From NCBI GenBank assembly GCA_948330435.1, contig CAOJBY010000005.1, positions 62,001 to 126,000 on the forward strand: a DNA stretch of 64,000 nt, in the 5' to 3' direction. Source of the stretch: an uncultured Lachnoclostridium sp. GTDB lineage: Bacteria; Bacillota; Clostridia; Lachnospirales; Lachnospiraceae. Positions 1 through 7,504 of the stretch are shown one piece after another. Position 1 is the stretch's first letter; each line of letters begins with the position of its first letter. Under the pieces are notes generated by a model. That model was not told the DNA's origin and did no database searches. It was given only the letters and a program-made list of their open reading frames with translations. The position numbers and the translations under genes are program-made.

Positions 1-1087
1 ATAGAAGGCCCATTGCCAGGTGATCCATAAAGTTCAAATCCGATGCCAGGAGACTGCGGTAGCTGGAGCTCTCCAGCAGTTCCCGTGCACCCATAATCTG
101 AAATGCATCCAGTCCTGCTGCCCTTGCACTTCTAAAATCCGCCACTTCATTATCACCAATGTGCAGGCAATTATGACCCTCATATCCGTCCCGCTTTCTG
201 TCTTCCAGATACATTTCAAACAATGCTTCATTTTTTGAGGTTCTTTTTTCGCAAGAGACATAGAGTTCATCATAGCCTTCATAGCCACATTTCTTAAGAA
301 GCTCTGCAATGACTTTTTTCGGCAGATACATATCTGAGATCAGATAGATCTTTTTTCTTCCTTTGATACTGTTGAATAGTTCCAGCATCCTTTTTCTGGG
401 AACCATAAATTCTGTTTCCACAGCAAGTTCCAGTTCCTGCAGCTCTATTCTGTCTGCTTCACTGATTCCGCCTAACTGTTGAATCCGATCATAAATCTCC
501 TGGAAAGTCGGATTTCTTTTTTCTTCATAGAGCTGTCTCTCCCCTTCTATTCGCAGGGGGGCAAATCCGGGGAAAGGTTTCTTCCTTTCCACAATTGAAA
601 AAATATCCGTAGGATACAATACCTTTCTCATAATAAGGGTATCAAATACATCGAAAGATATCACTTCATGCTTTGTGGCTTCTTTTCTTAAATCTTCAAA
701 GCTTAGCTGAAAATAAGGAATGTCGTTTTCCTGATTCACATAAACCTGGGATAAGTCATTCCCTCTTACATCATACACAAGAATGCCATTTTGCCTGCAA
801 AATTCTGCGATTCTATGGTAGATCACTCCAATCACCGCAGGACGGGCAATGATGACAATATTCTTCACGTTCAAAGCCAGCACATCTTTATAGTCCAGTA
901 TGGGTTTCCCCCAAATGCTGCCCTCTTTCTTTTTTCTGTCCATCAATCCTACGATATGATAATCCTGTATTTTAGGCAAAAGTTCTCCTGTATTTTTTCC
1001 AATACCATACAGAATCAAAGGTTCTTCCTTTTTTTCCGCAAAATGCTTCTGAAATTCCTGGTATATATATGTTGTTTCATCATACAT
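1..1087 (-). CDS. Rossmann-HAD fusion protein of the glycan locus (partial, 3' end outside window)
   Basis: The minus-strand frame is open from an ATG at 1087 to the window edge, giving about 362 residues with no stop, so the C-terminus is missing. A GGGAGG ribosome site lies about 10 bases upstream. Residues about 20-115 form a Rossmann-like module starting LILYGIGKNTG. A HAD-type phosphohydrolase domain follows, with FDVFDTL (motif I), LISDMYLP (motif II) and HIGDNEVAD (motif IV). HAD-like proteins of this kind are common in Firmicute rhamnan and cell-surface glycan loci, often joined to glycosyltransferases. A glycan-precursor phosphatase or a larger fusion enzyme is plausible; the substrate is unknown. 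It is the last visible gene of a minus-strand cluster, 39 bases downstream of the 910-aa glycosyltransferase. Confidence 0.8.
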   Translation of the reverse strand, partial: MYDETTYIYQEFQKHFAEKKEEPLILYGIGKNTGELLPKIQDYHIVGLMDRKKKEGSIWGKPILDYKDVLALNVKNIVIIARPAVIGVIYHRIAEFCRQNGILVYDVRGNDLSQVYVNQENDIPYFQLSFEDLRKEATKHEVISFDVFDTLIMRKVLYPTDIFSIVERKKPFPGFAPLRIEGERQLYEEKRNPTFQEIYDRIQQLGGISEADRIELQELELAVETEFMVPRKRMLELFNSIKGRKKIYLISDMYLPKKVIAELLKKCGYEGYDELYVSCEKRTSKNEALFEMYLEDRKRDGYEGHNCLHIGDNEVADFRSARAAGLDAFQIMGARELLESSSYRSLLASDLNFMDHLAMGLL

Positions 1088-1126
1088 ATTCCCTGATCCT
1101 CCCACCGTCCATTACTTATGTCAATC

Positions 1127-3859
1127 TTAATCCAACAGGGATCTCCAATAATGATTCGGATCCATATATTTATTTCTTTCCCTTATCTTACGAATAGAAT
1201 AACTGCCCATTTGCGGCAGCAATTCTCTATGTTCATACAAATAAATAATCTTATTTGCAAGCTGCTCCGTATCTCCAACGTTCACCACAAAACCGTTCCT
1301 TCCTTCTTCCACATCATCCCTGGCACCGGAAGTATCTGTAATGACAAGCACAGCACCTGCCGCCATAGCCTCAGAATGGGAAATGCTGTGTCCCTCCCAT
1401 TCCGAGCAGCTTATACAGATATCCTGCTCCTGCCAGAACTCCATAATCTGCTCATGATCTACTACTCCAAGCATATGAATTTCATTATCCAGGCCCTTTT
1501 CTGTAATCTGTTTTCTTAATTCCCCCTCATAATCGCCGGAGCCTGCAATATTGAGGCAAAAGTTAACACGATTCTTTTTTAATCTTTCCCCTGCCTCCAA
1601 AAGAAGATCTATTCTTTTTTGCGTAGTTGAAATTCTTCCTGCATAGCCAATTTTAAGTGGCATCTCCCCTGCACTGTATTGACGCTTGCACTCTCCCGAC
1701 AAAGGAATCCGCCAGTACAAATCTTTCAATTTATGAGATGCAAAGCCCCTGTTCAAGAGTGTATTTTTTATCTTAGTACTTATTGTAAGACATACATCAA
1801 TATATTTCTCCCAGGTCATTAAGGTTCTGTAATAAATTTCCTCATCATTATGCAGAACGGCTATCACCCTTAATTTTGGATTCACATATCGCTTTATCAT
1901 GCAGGCTCCCATCATAATGTCAAAGGGGAAGTTGCATATCACGGTATGAGGACCCGTCTCTAAAATGCTTTTCACAGTATCTATGATCGGAATACCCACC
2001 CGGCTTTTAACGGACAATTCCGGTATCCCGTTATCTGCCACATCCTTAGTACAACCTCCTGGCATGATATAGGCACTACTTATTCCCAATCCGTTCAATG
2101 TCTCCGCCAAAGAATAACTCCATCTCTCAACACCGCCCAAAACCATGCCGCAGGATAAATCTATCAGACACTGATACATGCCATTCTCCATATGGGCTTT
2201 ATGGAAAAAGGACTTGTATAAGATATCGGATAATCTGTAAATCATTTCCTGTGCACTGATGCCATCTGATATCACAATGTCTTCTTCCGGCATTCCATGC
2301 TCCAGTAGCTGCTTTTTTATTTCCGGATATTGACCACAGGTGATAAAAACGGTTACTTTACCCTTTAAATCATATACCTCAGCAGGTGCCAGAATCTTAA
2401 CACCATCTATCTCCATTCCCCAACGTTTTTTTTCATTATCACAGAAAAAATCAGGTACCATATCTAGTCTTTTCCAAAATTCAAGAACCATTCTTCCTAT
2501 TTTTCCGGTTCCCCAGAATACCTGCTTCTTCTCAAATAAACAGACAAGGTTCTCTTTCTTCCCACCCTCATTAAGATATTGCTTTTTCATTTCATGGGAA
2601 TACTTTTCATTCGCTATGATATAATTCGCCTCCGGAAAAAGCTTGAGACATTCAGCCAATCCGTAAACAGGTATATCTGCGATACTTGTACCAGCCTTTT
2701 CTTTGGCATTATCTGCAAACGCAACAGGTCTATTTCCGTCCGTCTTATCCAAAAATTTTAATACTTCACACCCCCAAAAGCCTGAGCCAAATATAACAAT
2801 TGGTCTCTCCCCTGTAGCATTCAAACTTTCAAAGCATTTTTGTCTTTCATCATTTTCTTTCTTTAACATTGCAGAAAATTCCTTCGGACTTTTCAGCAAA
2901 AGCATGAATCTATCAAAATATTTCTCCTCAAAATCAGCTTTTGAAATAAGACCCTTTGTAAGTGCCTCTTCTATTTCTTCCTTAAACCATGGATAGTATG
3001 CTGCACATGCAGGTGCATCACAATCAAAATTTACTTTTTCAAGTATTTTTCCGTATTCACAGCAAAACCATCCGATCATGCAAATATAAAAACCTTTTTT
3101 ATAAACTTTTTCTACGCTCCGCAAAAAACGGCCTTTCAATGCCGAAAATTCTGTCCATACATATTTTACAGCATTTATGGAGCCACTGGATGCACCCTCA
3201 CGGTTTACTCTGTAAAAATAAAGCAGCTTGTCCGAATAATATGCTGTTTTAGCATAGGCCAGCACCTGGCCCATAAACCCGATATCCTGATAAGCTGCTC
3301 CTCCCGTTTCATTCAGAACAATCTGGTTATCTATAAGAAATGCTTTTCTATAGATCCCTTTCCACAGATTAACATCTGACTGATATAATATATTTAATTC
3401 ATGGGGACAAAATACTTTATTGTATAATTCTGAATTCTTTTCAAACAATCGAATTGTTGTATAGATTCGACTGCCATTCTTCAATGTATAGAAGCTTTTG
3501 TAATCTGCTTTTACATAATCGACATGTTCTCTCTCAGCTAATTCATATAAGCTGCCATACATATCCTTATTCACATAGTCATCCGTTTCTAAGATAGCAA
3601 TATACTTTCCTCTCGCCACCCGGATTCCCTGATTCACCTGTGCCCCATAGCTTCTCACATCAGATTGAAAAAGCCGGATTCTATCGTCACGCTCTGCAAA
3701 GGCTTTCAGTATCTCCCATGTCCCATCTGTTGACCCGGCATCAATACATATAATATCCAGATCTTTAAATGTTTGGTTCACAATACTTTCCATACATTCC
3801 TCTATGCAATCCACTACATTTAAAGATGGCATAATTACAGATATTCCTTTATCAGACAA
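1127..3859 (-). CDS. Bifunctional glycosyltransferase, GT2 - two Rossmann modules - GT4
   Basis: This is a 910-residue multidomain cytosolic enzyme. Residues 1-300 are a GT-A GT2 domain (SVIMPSLN start; DAGSTDGTWE; ILETDDYV as the DxD-like site). Residues about 350-545 hold two tandem Rossmann-like modules (IVIFGSGFWG and VFWGTGKIG). Residues about 565-905 are a GT-B GT4 domain (GGVERW, KIGYAGRI, then EWEGHSISHSEAMAAG as the donor-binding E-x7-E region). Two transferase folds suggest it adds two sugars in sequence to a surface glycan; donor and acceptor cannot be told. The start is a TTG preceded by GGGGGAAAG; the upstream gene ends only 14 bases away, which fits an operon. Confidence 0.9.
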   Translation of the reverse strand: MSDKGISVIMPSLNVVDCIEECMESIVNQTFKDLDIICIDAGSTDGTWEILKAFAERDDRIRLFQSDVRSYGAQVNQGIRVARGKYIAILETDDYVNKDMYGSLYELAEREHVDYVKADYKSFYTLKNGSRIYTTIRLFEKNSELYNKVFCPHELNILYQSDVNLWKGIYRKAFLIDNQIVLNETGGAAYQDIGFMGQVLAYAKTAYYSDKLLYFYRVNREGASSGSINAVKYVWTEFSALKGRFLRSVEKVYKKGFYICMIGWFCCEYGKILEKVNFDCDAPACAAYYPWFKEEIEEALTKGLISKADFEEKYFDRFMLLLKSPKEFSAMLKKENDERQKCFESLNATGERPIVIFGSGFWGCEVLKFLDKTDGNRPVAFADNAKEKAGTSIADIPVYGLAECLKLFPEANYIIANEKYSHEMKKQYLNEGGKKENLVCLFEKKQVFWGTGKIGRMVLEFWKRLDMVPDFFCDNEKKRWGMEIDGVKILAPAEVYDLKGKVTVFITCGQYPEIKKQLLEHGMPEEDIVISDGISAQEMIYRLSDILYKSFFHKAHMENGMYQCLIDLSCGMVLGGVERWSYSLAETLNGLGISSAYIMPGGCTKDVADNGIPELSVKSRVGIPIIDTVKSILETGPHTVICNFPFDIMMGACMIKRYVNPKLRVIAVLHNDEEIYYRTLMTWEKYIDVCLTISTKIKNTLLNRGFASHKLKDLYWRIPLSGECKRQYSAGEMPLKIGYAGRISTTQKRIDLLLEAGERLKKNRVNFCLNIAGSGDYEGELRKQITEKGLDNEIHMLGVVDHEQIMEFWQEQDICISCSEWEGHSISHSEAMAAGAVLVITDTSGARDDVEEGRNGFVVNVGDTEQLANKIIYLYEHRELLPQMGSYSIRKIRERNKYMDPNHYWRSLLD

Positions 3860-3873
3860 TAAACTTTCCCCCT

Positions 3874-5022
3874 TTACTCTTCTCCCATAACAATCTGAAC
3901 TTCCTTAATACCTATATCCAGCAAATACATCTTTATCTCTTCCCGAATCTCTGCATTCGCTACCGCTATTACAATATAATCATATTTTTTCAAAGGAATT
4001 ACCCCGGGACTCTCAACGGGCAATCCATGTGCCGCCAACCTGGAATATCCCCTGTCTACCCAGGAAATAAGCCTGCAGTAATCTGTCCTCTTTAACTGCT
4101 GATAATATCTTATTCCAACGCCGCCTGCACCATATAGAATGATCTCCGATCCACCGGCAACCTTTCCAAACGGAAAACAATATTGCCGTTCCATTTCTCT
4201 CTCTTCCTCCGACAACCCATTCCAAACCATCCACTTCATATATTGCTTTAGCTGTGGAAGCAGTAAATCATAATATTCGGATGCTCCGAATTGACGGTTT
4301 AAGTGAAGATATAATCTGGAGATATTCTCATAAAAACTGTCTTTCTTCTTTGCTGTCATAGAATTTTCATGAATTCGATAATGGTACAGACAGTCCTCAA
4401 TGACGACTGCCTTTTTCACCTGAAGCAAATACGGGTAAACAACTGCCACATCTTCACCATCGTATATTTTTGTATCAATATCCACATAACAGGTTCGTAA
4501 AATATCCCTGCGAAAAAGCTTATTCCACATATAGGGCAAAATCCCAAATTGATAAAATTCTTTGTAACAAAGCATTTGGGGAACTATAACTGTTTTCAAT
4601 TGGTTTTCATCATAAATACCTGATGGTATCAAGTTTGTTATTTTATCACTTCGGCCATCTATTTCACTTATACAGCCGCTTACAACAATATCTGCACCTA
4701 CATCTTCCATAGGATTTACTAAACGCTCTAAAAAAGAATCTTCCACCCAATCATCTGCATCCACAAAAGCAACATACTCACCTTTTGCCGCTTCAACCCC
4801 TGTGATTCTGGCACAAATCAATCCCTCATTCTTTTTGTGAATCACTTGTATTCTGTCATCTTTCTTAGAAAATTCATCACAAATACTTCCGGAACGATCC
4901 CAAGAGCCATCATCCACTAAAATTAATTCAAAACCAATATAGGTTTGTTTCAATATAGAATCAATACATTTTTCTAAAAAAGACTCTGCATTATAAATCG
5001 GCACTATCACAGATATTTTCAT
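3874..5022 (-). CDS. GT2 glycosyltransferase with C-terminal Rossmann module
   Basis: The N-terminus (about 1-230) is a GT2 catalytic domain with ISVIVPIYNAE, LVDDGSWDRS and FVDADDW (DxD metal/nucleotide site). After a helical linker, the last 100 residues form a Rossmann-like module beginning IILYGAGGVG. The internal ATG at 5022 was chosen because it follows GGCGGGGAAAG closely and starts the GT2 fold directly; the upstream in-frame ATG at 5055 would overlap the previous gene. It is probably a sugar transferase of the same surface-glycan pathway as its neighbours. The role of the Rossmann module is unknown. It is co-directional and tightly spaced with both neighbours. Confidence 0.9.
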   Translation of the reverse strand: MKISVIVPIYNAESFLEKCIDSILKQTYIGFELILVDDGSWDRSGSICDEFSKKDDRIQVIHKKNEGLICARITGVEAAKGEYVAFVDADDWVEDSFLERLVNPMEDVGADIVVSGCISEIDGRSDKITNLIPSGIYDENQLKTVIVPQMLCYKEFYQFGILPYMWNKLFRRDILRTCYVDIDTKIYDGEDVAVVYPYLLQVKKAVVIEDCLYHYRIHENSMTAKKKDSFYENISRLYLHLNRQFGASEYYDLLLPQLKQYMKWMVWNGLSEEEREMERQYCFPFGKVAGGSEIILYGAGGVGIRYYQQLKRTDYCRLISWVDRGYSRLAAHGLPVESPGVIPLKKYDYIVIAVANAEIREEIKMYLLDIGIKEVQIVMGEE

Positions 5023-5045
5023 AATCTTTCCCCGCCTCTCATTAA

Positions 5046-6281
5046 CTATTGGCACAAAAGCATTTCCCCAAAAAGTTCATGAATCACCTCATAATTCGTG
5101 TATCCATTTTGATTCAAATGCATAGCAATTTCTTCTGCTATTTTCTTCCCCACTGTCACCAGTAAAAAATAATCCTTTTTCTCTGAAAAGTTTTCCAATG
5201 GCACAACCGGAATTCCTTCTATATGAGTTTCATTGCCCTCCATATCTGACACCACGATAGCCTTTATATTTCCCTGAAGATTTCTGTCTTTTATAAACTG
5301 CAAGAATTTTCTCGTTATCTTTCCTGCACCGTATAATGCAATTTCCCTTTCTGACTTGATTCTTTGGACAAGCTTCTCCTCATAATGTTCTGCTGAAAAT
5401 AATATAAGACGAAGAGGTTTTATAATAAAATCTGGTTTTCCATGTTCAGCACTTATAATCCTATTTGCTTTCATTAACAACTTCAATAAATCCAAATTAT
5501 CCTGAGACACATTTTCGTATATTACATAGGCAAATTCATATTCAATACGCTGTGCTGTATTTTCAAACAAAAGATCCAAATCATGTTCTTTGGCAAACAT
5601 CAGATTATCAATAAGTCCCCTCAACAGATCACAGACCTTTTCTGTCGTGTAACGAGTAGCCGCCTCTGGCATACGATAGCAATATAGACAATTATCTATT
5701 ACCCTAAATCTCTCTGCTGCATAGACAGCCCTTACAAAAAACGGCGGATCCTGATATCTTCGATATTTTGGAAAAACAATCTTATTATCAACTAATATCT
5801 TTCTCTGAAACAAATAGTTTTGATAAAAATAATCCATCTGATAATCTTTATAATTCAAAATTCTATTTTCCGTTTCTTTCGCAAATACCTGGTATGTGTG
5901 TTCCTCTTCTCCTTTCATACACATACGCATACTGCCGCAGATACACACATTGTCTTTTTCACAGGTCTTAAACATGATCTCAAGTGCATTCCTGTCTATG
6001 TAATAATCATCCGCATCCAAAAATGCCACATACGTTCCTTGGGCTTTCCGTAATCCCCGATTGCGTGCAACACCGGCCCCCTGATTCTCCTGTTGAAGTA
6101 AAATAATTCTTTCATCCTCTTTCCGAAGTTCCTCTATCACCTTTACCGAATCATCTGTAGAACCATCATTGATACAAATAATCTCCAATTCCTTTAAGGA
6201 CTGTTCAAAAACGCTCCTGATACATGTTTCCAGATACGCCTCGCAATTATATACAGGTATTATAATTGATATTTTTGTCAT
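5046..6281 (-). CDS. GT2 glycosyltransferase with C-terminal Rossmann module
   Basis: A protein of about 411 residues with an N-terminal GT2 domain (ISIIIPVYNCE, CINDGSTDDS, FLDADDYY) and a C-terminal Rossmann-like module (IALYGAGKITRKFL). The ATG at 6281 is preferred over the adjacent GTG at 6284; a GGATGAAG site lies upstream. The catalytic aspartates are intact, so it should be active. It sits between another GT2-Rossmann protein and the WcbI-like protein, in the same orientation and with short gaps, so it probably belongs to the same surface-glycan operon. Donor sugar and acceptor are not predictable. Confidence 0.9.
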   Translation of the reverse strand: MTKISIIIPVYNCEAYLETCIRSVFEQSLKELEIICINDGSTDDSVKVIEELRKEDERIILLQQENQGAGVARNRGLRKAQGTYVAFLDADDYYIDRNALEIMFKTCEKDNVCICGSMRMCMKGEEEHTYQVFAKETENRILNYKDYQMDYFYQNYLFQRKILVDNKIVFPKYRRYQDPPFFVRAVYAAERFRVIDNCLYCYRMPEAATRYTTEKVCDLLRGLIDNLMFAKEHDLDLLFENTAQRIEYEFAYVIYENVSQDNLDLLKLLMKANRIISAEHGKPDFIIKPLRLILFSAEHYEEKLVQRIKSEREIALYGAGKITRKFLQFIKDRNLQGNIKAIVVSDMEGNETHIEGIPVVPLENFSEKKDYFLLVTVGKKIAEEIAMHLNQNGYTNYEVIHELFGEMLLCQ

Positions 6282-6306
6282 CACTCTTCATCCATCCCAT
6301 TTGCTG

Positions 6307-7404
6307 CTATTTAGGCATTCTCGTATAATTATATAATAAACAAATATATTCATCTATGTCCATCTCATACTTATTGATTGCATAATTTCTTTGTTTTAAC
6401 CGTATATACTTTTGTTTAAATTCCAATCCCATAGCATCGATAACATCCTGATAAATAAACATCTCCTGCCCATCCATTAAACTTGAAACTTCCTGATAAA
6501 TTTCTTTATCATATCCCATATAGCTTAACAATCTGGAAGAAATCTCTCGAACAAGAATATCAGAAATATGGAGCCTGTCATAAAAAAGTTTCTGGGTTTT
6601 ATAATTATCAAAAATGTAGTCACTGATTTTTATATCCCATTGCTTCTCTCTTTCAAAAAGACGCTCTTGAAAATATTCCCACATATTTAAAATTTCTTCT
6701 TTTTTATAGATCCCACCATTTACCATATATGTTTTTATTTCTTCTTTTGTTTTTCCTTCCCTTATCCATTTCTCTATATTTGCATCCTCTCCGGCAGTAA
6801 AATACCATCTGCCTGGTATCCCTTTTTCCCTATCAAGTTTCTGCTGGGGAAAACACCACTTTGGCATACCGTAAAGGTTGGGAATCGAAATAATCTGACA
6901 TTTTCCCGAAAGATATTTCATTATACTTTCTGAACTATATTCCTCCCCAAACTTATTTTCCTTTCTGATGGATTGATGAATAAACATCTCGCAATGTTTC
7001 AAAACATCCATATAATTATCTAACATATTGATTGTTTGAATCGTAGGAAAAGGATAAAAACCATATTCCTGTACGAACTCTTTCTTATGCTCCAAGCACT
7101 CCTTTACTGCCTGCATATGACAATTTCCATATGCAATCGCCATTTTTTTATCAAATATCTGATACGGAACAAAGTCGGAAAACTCAGAATATCCCAAACT
7201 TAACAATTGCTTTCGAATCTCGTAATATCTATTACTGGTAACAATAATAAATACATCTTCCCTATATTCAGGTTTTTTAAGTTTTTTTCCATAAAAAAAG
7301 CCCTCTTTTTGATTATCTAAAACAAATTGAATCTCTATTTTTTCCCAATATTCTGCTAAAAATTCTCCCCCGACAATCCCGGCACCAAAAATTGCATATT
7401 TCAT
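6307..7404 (-). CDS. Rossmann - WcbI-like polysaccharide biosynthesis protein
   Basis: Residues 1-95 are a Rossmann-like module (YAIFGAGIVGGEF). They are followed by a segment beginning AIAYGNCHMQAV, which resembles the start of the WcbI family (capsule/exopolysaccharide biosynthesis proteins, thought to act as acyl- or acetyltransferase-like enzymes). A glycan-modifying role is therefore plausible but inferred. ATG 7404 is chosen because AGGGTGG precedes it; an in-frame TTG lies six codons upstream. It lies just downstream of the 971-aa secreted protein gene and upstream of a row of glycosyltransferases. The same Rossmann module recurs in the neighbouring transferases and radical SAM proteins. 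Confidence 0.75.
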   Translation of the reverse strand: MKYAIFGAGIVGGEFLAEYWEKIEIQFVLDNQKEGFFYGKKLKKPEYREDVFIIVTSNRYYEIRKQLLSLGYSEFSDFVPYQIFDKKMAIAYGNCHMQAVKECLEHKKEFVQEYGFYPFPTIQTINMLDNYMDVLKHCEMFIHQSIRKENKFGEEYSSESIMKYLSGKCQIISIPNLYGMPKWCFPQQKLDREKGIPGRWYFTAGEDANIEKWIREGKTKEEIKTYMVNGGIYKKEEILNMWEYFQERLFEREKQWDIKISDYIFDNYKTQKLFYDRLHISDILVREISSRLLSYMGYDKEIYQEVSSLMDGQEMFIYQDVIDAMGLEFKQKYIRLKQRNYAINKYEMDIDEYICLLYNYTRMPK

Positions 7405-7504
7405 AATAACCACCCTATTCAATAATTCCCCATATTTGCAGAAGAGATGCTCCGAAAAGCATCTCCTCTTAATATGATTTTACTTAAACTTTGCACTTAT
7501 ACAT

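Noticed and set aside
34..309. Short minus-strand frame at the left edge
   Set aside because: It is out of frame with the HAD-domain reading frame, which is open from 1087 to the edge and has clear motifs.
7442..7473. Hairpin GAGATGCT/AGCATCTC as terminator of the 971-aa gene
   Set aside because: The stem is good but no T run follows on the minus strand; it may be a processing or weak termination site, so it is not listed.
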